Positions 9,043-18,626 of a DNA stretch of 64,000 nucleotides are shown here, one piece after another. The position numbers were made by a program, and so were the translations under genes. Numbering within the stretch: the stretch's first letter is position 1; every line of letters begins with the position of its first letter. Where the stretch lies: positions 79,554-143,553 of the forward strand of contig MKTJ01000028.1 in NCBI GenBank assembly GCA_001898225.1. The letters are read 5' to 3'. A model generated the notes under the pieces. It was not told the DNA's origin, did not search any database, and was given only the letters and a program-made list of their open reading frames with translations. Source of the stretch: Chloroflexi bacterium 54-19. Its GTDB lineage: Bacteria; Chloroflexota; Chloroflexia; Chloroheliales; Chloroheliaceae.

Positions 9043-9900
9043 GTGAGAGTTTTAGTGACCGGCAGTTCCGGGCAACTTGGCAACGAGGTTGCCCGGCAAC
9101 TTTCTTCCCATAACCAGGTAATTGGCCTTGACCTGATACCCGGCAAGTATACAAACCACCTGGGCGATTTTGGCAACCTACCAACCCTGGCCGGACTGCT
9201 GGAAGGTGTCGAAACCGTTATCCATACAGCCTCTTTACACGCCCGCCACCTCAATACTCATTCAAAAGAAGATTTTATCCGGGTCAACATCTCAAGCCTG
9301 TTGCAACTCCTCGAACAATGCGTGCGGAATGAGGTTAAACGCTTCGTTTATACCAGCACGACCTCCGTCTACGGTTTTGCTATGGTCCCAACGGACCAGG
9401 CGGTCTGGGTAACCGAAAAGGTGACTCCGCAACCACGTGATATTTATGATGTTACCAAGATTGCTGCCGAAAACCTGTGCCAGCTTTTTGCGCTGGAAAA
9501 AGGCTTGAAAACAATTTGCCTTCGGACCTCACGGTTTTTCCCCGAACCCGCCCGGTTACTGGCCTTATACCGGCTATACCGGGGCGCGGACGTGCGGGAC
9601 ATAGCCCAGGCCCACGTCTTAGCTGCCAGCAACCGGGATATTGATTTCGACATTTTCAATATTTCGGCCAACCACCCGTTTCAAGAAAGCGATATGGCGG
9701 CGTTATTCAGCGCCCCCCAACCGGTGCTAAGGCAATACTTTCCCGGTATCGAAAAAATCTTTCAAAGCAGGGGTTGGCCTTTACCTCAAACTATTGACCG
9801 CGTGTATGTCACCCGGCACGCCCAGGAACGGCTTGGCTACCAGCCGCGTTACAATTTTGAGGAATTTATAAAAAGCCTGCCTGATCTGACCACATTTTAA
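9043..9900 (+). CDS. NAD(P)-dependent epimerase/dehydratase family protein
   Basis: 285 residues, GTG start 8 bases after glpX. The extended-SDR signature is complete: N-terminal VTGSSGQLGNEVA Rossmann loop, a YTSTTSVYGFA active-site strand and the YDVTKIAAE Y-x3-K pair. The substrate cannot be read from the sequence; nucleotide-sugar epimerases are the usual relatives. Its stop and that of the convergent minus-strand gene are separated by one base, with no visible terminator between them. Confidence 0.8.
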   Translation: MRVLVTGSSGQLGNEVARQLSSHNQVIGLDLIPGKYTNHLGDFGNLPTLAGLLEGVETVIHTASLHARHLNTHSKEDFIRVNISSLLQLLEQCVRNEVKRFVYTSTTSVYGFAMVPTDQAVWVTEKVTPQPRDIYDVTKIAAENLCQLFALEKGLKTICLRTSRFFPEPARLLALYRLYRGADVRDIAQAHVLAASNRDIDFDIFNISANHPFQESDMAALFSAPQPVLRQYFPGIEKIFQSRGWPLPQTIDRVYVTRHAQERLGYQPRYNFEEFIKSLPDLTTF

Positions 9901-9901
9901 G

Positions 9902-10561
9902 TTAAGTGGTAATTGCGATATTAAACTGGGCGTTCAGCACCCCTTGCTGAGAGTTAATTGCCAGCAAAGTCGGCACGCGCCCGATTTGTTGGCCGGTCGT
10001 ACAGTCTTTAGCCTGGCCGAGTGAGGTTATTAGCTGGTTTAGCTGGCTGGCAACGCTCACATTTACCTGGTCCAACACGCCGTTCAAAATTCCCAGCGGC
10101 AGCCCCAACCCGCCCAGTTTGGGGTCTTCCTTGAGTGTGAGGGCAACCTGGTTACCCCTGACCTGGACAATATCTTTGATATTAAAATCAAGCTGGCGGC
10201 CAAAGGCGGCTATCCGTACATCGGCAGCCAGGACCGAATCCGGGTTGAACTCCACCACGACCTGTTTTACATCGACCACACCCAGGATATTGACAGGCTT
10301 TTTAGTTAAAGCCGAAGCAATTTCGCGATTAACATATTCCTGGCTGACCTGGGCCGTCAGGTCGGCTTTACCGCTAACGGGCGGCAAGGTTAAGGGGGTA
10401 TTATTTTGAGGGGAACCTACAAAAAGTACTAAATATAAGATTGCCAGCCCTATCGTCAGGACACCTCCGGCCACCATGAATAGCAGGGCCTGCCACCAGC
10501 CAATAAATTTTACCTGGCGGGGCTGCCGGGTGACCGGGGTCATTTGTATTGGATTACTCAA
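9902..10561 (-). CDS. Hypothetical membrane-anchored protein
   Basis: 219 residues. A proline/arginine-containing cytoplasmic start is followed by one hydrophobic segment at about residues 22-48, then a ~170-residue soluble part, presumably extracytoplasmic. The soluble part has alternating hydrophobic strands (for example NILGVVDVKQVVVEF) and no catalytic motif I recognise. It looks like a small lipid-binding-type or scaffold beta domain, but this is only a pattern impression. It is convergent with the epimerase gene. Confidence 0.55.
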   Translation of the reverse strand: MSNPIQMTPVTRQPRQVKFIGWWQALLFMVAGGVLTIGLAILYLVLFVGSPQNNTPLTLPPVSGKADLTAQVSQEYVNREIASALTKKPVNILGVVDVKQVVVEFNPDSVLAADVRIAAFGRQLDFNIKDIVQVRGNQVALTLKEDPKLGGLGLPLGILNGVLDQVNVSVASQLNQLITSLGQAKDCTTGQQIGRVPTLLAINSQQGVLNAQFNIAITT

Positions 10562-10705
10562 CTTACTCCTCTTTCTTTACCGATTACAATTTTTGTTTTC
10601 ATATTTTAATTTTTCCTGGTCTTCTTAATTCCGCGCTATAGTTTAGCCGCTCAAGGTGACAATAAAATGACATTTCTCCGAGTTTAAACGAAATCTAACA
10701 TCTCT

Positions 10706-10735
10706 TTGGCACCCGAATTGGCAAACTGGTATAAT
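10706..10735 (+). promoter_or_regulatory. Sigma-70-type promoter for the pseudouridine synthase gene
   Basis: TTGGCA at 10706-10711 and a perfect TATAAT at 10730-10735, 18-base spacer. It lies 81 bases before the ATG at 10817. Confidence 0.55.
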
Positions 10736-10816
10736 ACCGCCTGAAGATTAACCGGGGCCCGCCTTTTTTACCTTTGTGGAGGCCGGTCCTTCTAAACATA
10801 CGAAAAGAAGTGAAAA

Positions 10817-12589
10817 ATGACACAACAAAACGGGGAGCGATTGCAAAAGGCTCTCTCACGAGCCGGGATTTCCAGCCGCCGGGGTGGTGAAGAACTGATT
10901 ATGGCCGGGCGGGTCAAGGTCAACGGTAAAATTGTGACCGAACTGGGTACCAAAATCGACCCGGCTACGGACAAGGTGACGGTAGACGACGAGCCGGTAT
11001 CGGTCAAAGTCAGCGCGGCCCCGCAAAAAGTTTATATCATGTTGAACAAACCGGCGGGCTATCTTTCGACCGTCAGCGACCCCCAGGGCCGCCCGACCAT
11101 CATGGATTTGCTCGATACCGAGAAACTGGGCCGCTTGTACCCGGTCGGCAGACTCGACGCCGACACCGAGGGTCTTTTAATCCTGACCAATGACGGCGCT
11201 TTCGCCAACGCCCTGACTCATCCCCGTTTTGGTGTCGAAAAAGAATACGTGGCCCTGCTGGATGGCATCATTGCCATGAAGGACATCGAAAGGCTGCGCC
11301 GGGGCGTAGCTATCCCGGTGGAAGATAGCGAGACCGGCGAAAGGGTCGAGCAGGTGACCAAACCGGCCAAAGTAGATTTAATCCGGCACGAAGGCTCGAA
11401 CAGCCTGGTCCGTTTTATCCTGAAGGAAGGCAAGAAACGCCAGATTCGCCTGATGGCCGATGCGGTCGACCACCCGGTAATCGAGTTGCGGCGGGTCCGG
11501 CAAGGCCCGGTCAAACTGGGCGACCTCGCCAGCGGGAAATTCCGCAATCTTTCCAAAAAAGAAGTAACCGAATTAGAGGAAGCCTCCAAACCGGGCGCGA
11601 CCCCGGCGGAAACCGAGGCCCCGGTCGCCCCGCGCCCCCAGGCTCGTAGCGCGGCCCCGGCAGGCCGGACTCGCCCGGAACCCGGCGCTCCTGGCGGGCG
11701 AGTAGCGCCGTTCAAATCACCCGGTACCGGTACGGGCGCAGGCCGAGGCGGGCAGTTCCGCCGCAGCGGAGAGCGGCGGTTCGAGGAAGACAGCTTTAAC
11801 CGGGGCGACAATCGCCGTAGCGCCGCTTCTGGCCCAAACCGTGGTCCGCGTTCCGGCCCAGCGCGTTTCGAGCGTAACGATGACGCCCCATCTACCCGTC
11901 GCGCCCCCGGAAATTCCAGGTTCGAGCGGGACGAAAACGCCCCTTCTCGCCCTTACGGTGGTCAGCGTCCTGGCGCAGGCCCCTCCCGCTTTGAGAGGGA
12001 CGAGACTTCCGCCCCAGCCCGGCGCACCTTTGACCGCCCTCGCCGGGAAAGTGAAAATGACTTCGAACGAGGCCAGGGTCGCGACCGGGGCGCACCACCG
12101 CGCCGGAATTTCAGGCAGGATGCCGAGAATGGGGGCGAGGGTGTAAAACCGTTCCGCTCCGGTCCAGGTCGCTCTTCAACTGGTCCGGGTCGGCCAACAA
12201 CCGGGACAGGTCGCCCATCATTCGAGGACAGGCGGCCATCAACCGGCGACAGACGACCACCAACCGAGGCTGGCCCCAGGCAAGATAGAGATAGCGAAGG
12301 CCCGGCGGGCAACCGGAACTACAATTCCGGCGGCAGGAAATTCAGCCCGGCCAACAAACCGGGAGGTGGCTCCGGGCCGACCGCCGACCGCCGTTTCCGG
12401 CCCAATCCCAGCGGGTTCGTCCCGGCGGCAGAACGGTCCGCGCCGACCCCAGGGCGAGGCCGTCCCCCGGCAAGGTCCAACCAGTCGGGGTCTGACGCTC
12501 CCAACCGGGGCAGTCGCGGCCCGGCGCGAGGAGGCCGTACCGGCGGACCGCGCAATTTTGGCGGCGGTCGCCAGGGCCGGGATGAATAG
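10817..12589 (+). CDS. RluB/RsuA-family 23S/16S pseudouridine synthase with long disordered tail
   Basis: 590 residues. Residues 1-65 form an S4 RNA-binding domain (RLQKALSRAGISSRRGGE). Residues ~70-250 are the RsuA/RluB catalytic domain with GRLDADTEGLLILTNDG, whose Asp is the catalytic residue. Family enzymes are ~240-290 residues. Here ~330 further residues are low-complexity Arg/Gly/Pro/Ser with recurring RFER(D/N)(D/E) ... AP units such as SRFERDENAPSR. The tail is highly basic with interspersed acidic pairs and probably disordered; it may hold RNA or ribosomal precursors. The exact rRNA target cannot be assigned. Cytidylate kinase follows. Confidence 0.88.
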   Translation: MTQQNGERLQKALSRAGISSRRGGEELIMAGRVKVNGKIVTELGTKIDPATDKVTVDDEPVSVKVSAAPQKVYIMLNKPAGYLSTVSDPQGRPTIMDLLDTEKLGRLYPVGRLDADTEGLLILTNDGAFANALTHPRFGVEKEYVALLDGIIAMKDIERLRRGVAIPVEDSETGERVEQVTKPAKVDLIRHEGSNSLVRFILKEGKKRQIRLMADAVDHPVIELRRVRQGPVKLGDLASGKFRNLSKKEVTELEEASKPGATPAETEAPVAPRPQARSAAPAGRTRPEPGAPGGRVAPFKSPGTGTGAGRGGQFRRSGERRFEEDSFNRGDNRRSAASGPNRGPRSGPARFERNDDAPSTRRAPGNSRFERDENAPSRPYGGQRPGAGPSRFERDETSAPARRTFDRPRRESENDFERGQGRDRGAPPRRNFRQDAENGGEGVKPFRSGPGRSSTGPGRPTTGTGRPSFEDRRPSTGDRRPPTEAGPRQDRDSEGPAGNRNYNSGGRKFSPANKPGGGSGPTADRRFRPNPSGFVPAAERSAPTPGRGRPPARSNQSGSDAPNRGSRGPARGGRTGGPRNFGGGRQGRDE

Positions 12590-12598
12590 ACGCGCGTC

Positions 12599-12653
12599 GT
12601 TGAACGTTGAACGTTTGCCCATAAAGGGCACGAAACAACGTTAAATGTTCAAG
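12599..12653. repeat. Inverted repeat between the pseudouridine synthase and cmk genes
   Basis: gttgaacgttgaacgtt (12599-12615) is inverted relative to aacgttaaatgttcaag (12637-12653) with 14 of 17 pairs, and a small gccc/gggc hairpin sits inside. It lacks a clear T-tract on either strand. It may be a 3' stabilising structure or a degenerate intergenic repeat. Confidence 0.45.
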
Positions 12654-12706
12654 AGGGTCCAGAAAAATACCTTTGGTATAGGGTAGAAAAAATTATAGAA
12701 AGACAG

Positions 12707-13474
12707 GTGCCGGGCAGCATGGCCGAATTGGTAGGCGCGGAAGGACAGCACGACCACAATAACCGTTTGTTGATTGCGATTGACGGCACCGCCGGAGCCG
12801 GTAAAACCACTATCGGCCAGATGTTGTCGGCCAAACTTTCTATACCTTACCTGGATACGGGTGCGATGTACCGGGCGGTCACTCTCCTGGCTTTGCAAAA
12901 AAACATTTCCCTGAACCCACCGGATGCGGCCAGCCTGACCGAACTGGCCCACACCCTCGATTTTGTCTCGCGGGATGCTACACCCGCAGAAGCCGCCGAC
13001 CAGCGCCAGTACACTGTGTTATTGAACGGGCGGGATGTCAGCGAAGAACTGCGCTCACCTGACGTGGAAAACGGCGTTTCGACGGTCGCCACTATCCCCC
13101 AGGTCCGGGCCGAACTGGTCGAAAGGCAGCGCGAAATGAGCCGGAAGGCTCCCGGCGGTATCATCATGATGGGGCGGGACATCGGCAGCGTGGTCTTGCC
13201 GGACGCCGATTTGAAAATCTACCTGGACGCCTCGCCGGAAGTGAGGGCGCGGCGGCGCAGCCAGCAGGCCGATAAGGACCAGGAGCAGGCCCGCCAGAAC
13301 CTCGAACAGCGCGACAAAGTGGACAGCCAGCGGGCGGTGGCCCCGCTCGTCCTGGCGCCCGGCGCGACCCCTATTTTTACCGACCATCTCAGCCGCGAAG
13401 AAGTGATGGCACGCGTAGAAGAACTTTTAGATGAAGTGTTGAAAAAGCGTGAGGCGGCTAAAAACCGCGAATAG
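12707..13474 (+). CDS. cmk: Cytidylate kinase
   Basis: 255 residues from a GTG at 12707; an in-frame ATG at 12719 would give 251 and fits family length equally well, and neither has a strong ribosome site. The P-loop GTAGAGKTTIG starts near residue 26. LDTGAMYRAVTLLAL, GRDIGSVVLPDADLKIYLDAS and RRRSQQ are CMP-kinase family motifs. It phosphorylates CMP and dCMP in pyrimidine salvage. It is convergent with the RDD gene, whose stop is 5 bases away. Confidence 0.92.
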   Translation: MPGSMAELVGAEGQHDHNNRLLIAIDGTAGAGKTTIGQMLSAKLSIPYLDTGAMYRAVTLLALQKNISLNPPDAASLTELAHTLDFVSRDATPAEAADQRQYTVLLNGRDVSEELRSPDVENGVSTVATIPQVRAELVERQREMSRKAPGGIIMMGRDIGSVVLPDADLKIYLDASPEVRARRRSQQADKDQEQARQNLEQRDKVDSQRAVAPLVLAPGATPIFTDHLSREEVMARVEELLDEVLKKREAAKNRE

Positions 13475-13479
13475 AGGAA

Positions 13480-14358
13480 TTAACCCTTAGGTTCTCGAAA
13501 GAAATTGATACCCTCGACATACTCGCGGGTATCCACCACCAGGGTCCGAGCCAGTTTATCGTGCCAGCCCTGTTTGAGAGCATCTCTCCCAACCCACCAG
13601 AAACCCCAACCAAAGAAAAGTATCCCGATTAACCCGCTTGCAGTTGTGTCGAAACCAAACCCGTCCGCGATTAAAGCCACAACAGCTACCGCTAAAAAGT
13701 TGGTACTGAGCAAGTACCCGGCCAGGTAGCGGACCGCCCCGGTCAGCCAGTCCGGTTTTTGCCCATCCAACCGCATGACGCGAAGCTTCAAGGCGCGTTT
13801 GCCGATACTCTGCCCCGTCCATAGAACCCCGGTCAGGAAAAAGTAGACTATAACCAGAACCAGGAATACGTAAGAGAGTGGGGTAGCCGCGTCGGGATTG
13901 GGGGTCGAGCGCGATGAGATTTCGAGCGCCCCCGTGTTGCCCCGCTCATAAAATGTATAATTGGCGTAGGTTAGAAACATAATCGGGATTAATAGAAAAA
14001 CGAGGTCAAGTAGGACCGCCAGGACTCGTTTCCAGAACCCGGCCCGCCGGGCGAAGACCAAACGCTCCCCGGTATCAACGTAACTGTAAAACTCCTGGGG
14101 TTGCGCCTCCAGGTCATGAGGGAAACCCAAAATTCCTTCGGCCAGGGGATGGAATTTTACCAGTTCGGGGCTGGCCCGGTTGTAGAAAGGGGCCGCGACC
14201 GGGGTATACGGCATGAAAACGGTTGGTTGGGCGACAGAAGAGGGAGGCGGAGAGGACTCGGAAAGGGCGGCGGGGGTCGGCAGCATCGCCTGTCCGCAAC
14301 GGTAACAAAAACGCGCTTCCTGGGGATTGGCGGCCCCACAATGCACGCAATAAATCAA
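13480..14358 (-). CDS. Zinc-ribbon RDD-family membrane protein (second of pair)
   Basis: 292 residues. The N-terminal zinc ribbon is CVHCG ... CYRCG, then a Pro/Ser-rich linker and an RDD domain with about four hydrophobic segments; the domain opens with RAGFWKRVLAVLLDLVFLL. RDD proteins are small membrane proteins of mostly unknown role; some transport ions. Its start overlaps the stop of the upstream zinc-ribbon RDD gene by 4 bases (ATGA), so the pair is translationally coupled. The paralogues may work as a heteromer (inference). Confidence 0.75.
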   Translation of the reverse strand: MIYCVHCGAANPQEARFCYRCGQAMLPTPAALSESSPPPSSVAQPTVFMPYTPVAAPFYNRASPELVKFHPLAEGILGFPHDLEAQPQEFYSYVDTGERLVFARRAGFWKRVLAVLLDLVFLLIPIMFLTYANYTFYERGNTGALEISSRSTPNPDAATPLSYVFLVLVIVYFFLTGVLWTGQSIGKRALKLRVMRLDGQKPDWLTGAVRYLAGYLLSTNFLAVAVVALIADGFGFDTTASGLIGILFFGWGFWWVGRDALKQGWHDKLARTLVVDTREYVEGINFFREPKG

Positions 14359-15314
14359 TAATTCTCTCCCTGGACCAGTTCAAGTTTACCGACCACATAA
14401 GTCTCGGCCAGGCGGTCGTGCCAGCCGCGCCGCTGCCGGTTGAAAAAGGCGGCGGTAAAACCCGCGATGACCATCAGTTGCAGACAAAAACCGAGGACAC
14501 TCCCAAACCCGGCCAGGCCAAACGCCACGCTGCCGAGACCGTAGGCGTAGCCGAAAAGGTTGCGGGTCAGGGCGGCCTGGAAGGTGGGCGGCTTGCCGTC
14601 CTTGCCGATAATCTTGATACGTAGGACCCTTTTTCCGAGCGTCTGGCCCCATTTCCAGGTACACAGGACGCTATAAGCTAGCGTGACCGAATAGATGGCC
14701 AGGATAGCCCAGCCCGGTACAAGCGCGCTTATATCCTCAAGCTGCGATTGGTCCGGTGAGGTAGTCATGCTTTCGAGAAGACGCCGGGCCTCCTGGCTGA
14801 AATTGACCGTGATAAAGGTCGCGATGGTCTGCAAGGGTAAAAAAAGGATGCAGGTATCGAACAACGCCGCCATTATACGGGCCTGGATAGTCGCATAAGC
14901 CGCGTAAACCTGTTTGCCGTCATCGTTTTTGTAACCGTAAAAAGATTCGGGATGGTCAATGACCACATAAGGCTTGCCGTTAGAGGCCACCGGAAACCGC
15001 TGCGTCTCGGTACGGCGGGGAATGGGCGGGTAGCCATAGGGAAACGGTGGGCGATAGTCCGGGTTGCCAGTGGAAGTGCCGGTATAGGTTGATGGGGGGA
15101 CCACGTAAGGGCCGGACGGTGGTGATGAAGGGGGAACCGGGTTAGCCCCCACCGGGGGCGGGCTCTTTTCGGTCTCGGCCCCGGTGCCCTGGTCGTTCGA
15201 CAAGGGCGGACCAGGCACAGCCGTTTCATCCGTTTTAACCAGTTTGGCCCCGCAGTTATAACAGAAATCGAATTCGGATTTATTTTGTTTGCCGCAGTTG
15301 ATACAATAAACCAT
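14355..15314 (-). CDS. Zinc-ribbon RDD-family membrane protein (first of pair)
   Basis: 319 residues. Zinc ribbon CINCG ... CYNCG at the N-terminus, ~100 residues of Pro/Ser/Gly linker, then an RDD domain (QARIMAALFDTCILFLPL) with hydrophobic segments to the C-terminus. It is the first gene of a two-gene unit with a 4-base overlap. The domain order matches its neighbour, so the pair is a tandem duplication that has diverged strongly in the linker. Function is unknown. Confidence 0.75.
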   Translation of the reverse strand: MVYCINCGKQNKSEFDFCYNCGAKLVKTDETAVPGPPLSNDQGTGAETEKSPPPVGANPVPPSSPPSGPYVVPPSTYTGTSTGNPDYRPPFPYGYPPIPRRTETQRFPVASNGKPYVVIDHPESFYGYKNDDGKQVYAAYATIQARIMAALFDTCILFLPLQTIATFITVNFSQEARRLLESMTTSPDQSQLEDISALVPGWAILAIYSVTLAYSVLCTWKWGQTLGKRVLRIKIIGKDGKPPTFQAALTRNLFGYAYGLGSVAFGLAGFGSVLGFCLQLMVIAGFTAAFFNRQRRGWHDRLAETYVVGKLELVQGENY

Positions 15315-15505
15315 AATTTACTTGACTAACTTATTATTCCAGATATTTCACCGGGCAAACGTATAACCGGGTATGGAGTGGTGGCAGAAGGACTCCGGGT
15401 TATTTACACCGGGAAAGTGGTACTATAGAGAGATTGCCACTAAATGTTTATACTGTTTAATGATAAGTCAATCGCACGCTTAACGCAAGCTGATAAGGAG
15501 AAAAT

Positions 15506-15793
15506 ATGCTCTGTCTGGCGGTAACTTACCGGATTCAGGAAGGTCACGAAGAAGAAGTGGCAGCTTTATTGCGGCAAATGGTCGAACCGACCAGGGCCGA
15601 ACCGGGGAACCTGCTGTACCTGGTCCACCGTTCGCCCAGCGAAGCGGGCCGGTTCTTTTTCTACGAGCAGTATACCAGCCAGGCCGCGCTCGACGCCCAC
15701 CGGGCTTCTCCCCATTTCCAGCAGTTCATGGTCAACGGGGTCTTCAACTTTATCGTCAGCCGCGAACCTGTAATCTATGAACTGCTCGATTAA
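15506..15793 (+). CDS. Antibiotic biosynthesis monooxygenase (ABM)-domain protein
   Basis: 95 residues, a single ferredoxin-like ABM domain. MLCLAVTYRIQEGHEEE opens it, and FFFYEQYTSQAALDAHRASP is the usual core with the conserved YE and His. AAGGAG lies 6 bases before the ATG. Relatives include YgiN-type quinol monooxygenases and stress proteins, and many act without a cofactor; the substrate cannot be read here. It is a single-gene unit. Confidence 0.8.
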   Translation: MLCLAVTYRIQEGHEEEVAALLRQMVEPTRAEPGNLLYLVHRSPSEAGRFFFYEQYTSQAALDAHRASPHFQQFMVNGVFNFIVSREPVIYELLD

Positions 15794-16018
15794 GCAAGAA
15801 TTAATTTCAGGCGATTGTCTTTGCAAAGTTGTTATGTTAAACTAAAAAGTAAGCTACTTAATTTACTCATAGCTAAATTAATATTTTTACCTTTCTAATC
15901 CAATATTGGGCGAGGGACATTGTTTTCTAAGGGGTTAATTTTACCTGTCCATGGTTTTGGTTTGTCAAAGAATAACAATATTGCCTAGTTACACCCGTTC
16001 TTGAAGGAATTTCCAAGT

Positions 16019-18505
16019 ATGACTGCGTACCGCTCCCGTACCCGGCCTTTTAGAGTCGCCATTATTTTATTTACCTACTTACTATTATTTTCTTTCTTCG
16101 GTCCCCAACTGGGCCAGTCGGTTCGCGCCGCCGAGCCTGTCCCGGTCAATTTACTGCCGCCTCCCGCACCTACCAGCCTGGCCGAAAGCCAGCGTTTTAG
16201 TAATGGCGCAGCCAGGCCCAACCTGGCCCTGAACCCGCCAACTTCCGGTGTCGCATCTACCCTTTCCAACGAAAAATATGGCGAGGTCGAACACCTGATG
16301 GGGGTTGGCCCGGCAGCGGTCGGGAAAATCCAGGCCAGGGGCGACCAACTGGTGGATGGCAACGGGGTGCGCTACTTCGTGGCCGGGATAAACTACGAAG
16401 GGCCGACCGACCGGGCCTGGACGATGTGGCAGAACGACAAGTTCGACCCCAATCTAATCGGCCAGAACATGGCCCAGGCCGCCGCCGGGGGTTACAATTC
16501 CGTCCGTATCTTTATCCAGGATAGCCTGCGAGACGACCTCCTGGCCAACCGGTGGGATAAACTCGATACCGTGGCCGCACTGGCCCAGAAAAACGGCCTG
16601 CGTCTCCTCATAACCTTTGCCGATTACTATGAACCGGACCTGACCAAGCTGGCCCAGGTAGACCGGCTGGTAGCCCAGCATTTCGCCGGCTCACCGGTCA
16701 TTCTCGGTTATGACCTGCGCAACGAACTGCAATTGCCGGAACTCCTTTACTCGATTTATCCGGGCGGCCCGGCCCCACTCCAGACCGATGACTTAATCCG
16801 GTTTTACGGGGAAAAGATGAGCCAATCCGCCGTGGACGCCTATCGCAAAGGGGATGGGGCGGATAAGATACCGAGCCACCTGAACGCCCGCCAGGCTTAC
16901 ATTTATGTCAACATGCTTAAGCTGTACGACCAGTTCCAGAACGATGTCTATACCTGGGTGGTCAATCACAGCGCCGACCGCCAGACCGACATGGATTACT
17001 TCAGCAGCTACGAGTCGACCAAGTGGAACCCTTTTATGGGGGCGCTCAACGCGACCATCCAGCGCTATATTGACGTGCGCCAGCAAGCAATTTTCCTGGC
17101 CGACCCCGGTCGCCTGACCACTATCGGCTGGAACCGCCCTGAAATGGCCCGCCTGCCCGCCAATAACTCCCTCGGCTTTATCTCGTTTCACCGCTTCCCC
17201 GGCGATGCGGCGGAAGGGCTGGCCGGAACGCTTTCGATGATTAACTATCTTAAGTCATTCTTTGTGGGTAAGCCGGTGGTTATGGAAGAATTCGGCTACA
17301 GTAACAACGACGGCAAGAACGACATCCCCATGCTAAAGACCGCTTCCTACGAGGCGTCCGTCTGGCTCTTTTTGTACGGGCGCAACTACGCCGGGGGTTT
17401 TAAATGGATGCTGAACAACTTCGTGGGTGGCGCGAACCCTTATGAGAACAATTTCGGCCTGTTTGACAACAACGGCCAGCCTAAACCGGCGTACTTCTCT
17501 GGCCGGGCCGTCCTGCATATGGTCGCGGCCAATCCCCAGGTCGGCGGGGACTTCCAGCGTCTCGAAACCTTTGACGGGGTCACCATCAGCTATATGTGGT
17601 CCTCCAACAACGCCCGGCTCGGCAACGGCTCCGACTTTAACGACCAGCGCTTCCAGTTGCAGCAATCAGCGGTCGCGCCCTGGTCGGTCTGGTGGTCGGA
17701 CGACAATGACGGCGAGGTCTGGGTCAGCACCACGGCGGCGGGAAATGTAACGCTCGATATGCCCAGTCTGTTCGCAGGGTGGAAACAGGGCGCGGATATT
17801 GTTGTTACCACGGCCAGCGGGGGCCAGGCCGCCTTTAACAGGCTCGAAAATGGTGAGGTGATTTTGCAGACCCAGCCGGGCGAGCTTTACAACGTCAAGG
17901 CTCCACTCAACCGGGTCGCTTTTAACCGGGCCGAACCGCGCACCGACACCACAGATAACACATTCTTCCCTGAAACCGGCCACAACCTCTCGAATATCTT
18001 TAAGGATTACTGGGAGCGTAAAGGCGGCCTCGCCATCTACGGTTTCCCGATTTCGGAAGAATTTTTGGAAAACGGCTATACGGTCCAGTATTTCGAACGG
18101 GCCCGCTTCGAGCATCACCCTGAAAACCAGGGCGATAGCGTGGTGCTACTCGGCCTGCTGGGGAATACCGTAACCAACGGGCGGCGCGACAACGGCGAGA
18201 CGGCTTTCCAACCTATCGCGCCATTTAACAGCACCGCCGGGGAAGATTATTTCAAGGAGACCGGCCACAGTTTGCGGGGCGGCTTCAAGACTTTCTGGGA
18301 AAATAACGGCGGGCTGGCCCAGTTCGGCTTCCCAATAACCGAGGAATTCCAGGAGGTCAATCCTTCCGATGGCAAGACCTATACGGTCCAGTATTTCGAG
18401 CGCAACCGCTTCGAGTGGCACCCCGAAAACGCCGGGACGCCTTCCGAATTCGAGCTTGGTCTACTCGGCCAGCAGGTCGCCCGCGCCAAAGGCTGGATTT
18501 CTTAA
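16019..18505 (+). CDS. Secreted GH5-like (clan GH-A) glycosidase with two C-terminal FPETGH repeats
   Basis: 828 residues from the ATG at 16019, which has GAAGGA 10 bases upstream; an in-frame TTG at 16001 lies before that site and is less likely. A signal peptide ends near QSVRAAEP. The catalytic domain (~residues 105-470) begins with QLVDGNGVRYFVAGINYEG and keeps both clan-A acids: acid/base E236 in YDLRNEL and nucleophile E424 in VVMEEFGYSN. A beta-rich region follows, then two repeats at 17963-18165 and 18247-18472 (FFPETGHNL ... VQYFERARFEHHPEN). It probably acts on an extracellular mannan- or glucan-type polysaccharide; specificity is unknown. Confidence 0.8.
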   Translation: MTAYRSRTRPFRVAIILFTYLLLFSFFGPQLGQSVRAAEPVPVNLLPPPAPTSLAESQRFSNGAARPNLALNPPTSGVASTLSNEKYGEVEHLMGVGPAAVGKIQARGDQLVDGNGVRYFVAGINYEGPTDRAWTMWQNDKFDPNLIGQNMAQAAAGGYNSVRIFIQDSLRDDLLANRWDKLDTVAALAQKNGLRLLITFADYYEPDLTKLAQVDRLVAQHFAGSPVILGYDLRNELQLPELLYSIYPGGPAPLQTDDLIRFYGEKMSQSAVDAYRKGDGADKIPSHLNARQAYIYVNMLKLYDQFQNDVYTWVVNHSADRQTDMDYFSSYESTKWNPFMGALNATIQRYIDVRQQAIFLADPGRLTTIGWNRPEMARLPANNSLGFISFHRFPGDAAEGLAGTLSMINYLKSFFVGKPVVMEEFGYSNNDGKNDIPMLKTASYEASVWLFLYGRNYAGGFKWMLNNFVGGANPYENNFGLFDNNGQPKPAYFSGRAVLHMVAANPQVGGDFQRLETFDGVTISYMWSSNNARLGNGSDFNDQRFQLQQSAVAPWSVWWSDDNDGEVWVSTTAAGNVTLDMPSLFAGWKQGADIVVTTASGGQAAFNRLENGEVILQTQPGELYNVKAPLNRVAFNRAEPRTDTTDNTFFPETGHNLSNIFKDYWERKGGLAIYGFPISEEFLENGYTVQYFERARFEHHPENQGDSVVLLGLLGNTVTNGRRDNGETAFQPIAPFNSTAGEDYFKETGHSLRGGFKTFWENNGGLAQFGFPITEEFQEVNPSDGKTYTVQYFERNRFEWHPENAGTPSEFELGLLGQQVARAKGWIS

Positions 18506-18516
18506 TTAGCAGGAAA

Positions 18517-18542
18517 AAAATTGGCCCGGTTGGGCCAATTTT
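18517..18542. terminator. Bidirectional intrinsic terminator
   Basis: Perfect 11-bp stem aaaattggccc / gggccaatttt with a 4-base loop, flanked by A- and T-runs. It lies between the convergent glycosidase and glutamate synthase genes. Confidence 0.85.
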
Positions 18543-18626
18543 TATTACTTCTTTTTTATCCCCATTCCCTTCGAGGAAAAAGAGATAATTTGCCCCTGAC
18601 CCTTGCAAGGCTGGGGACAAACAACA

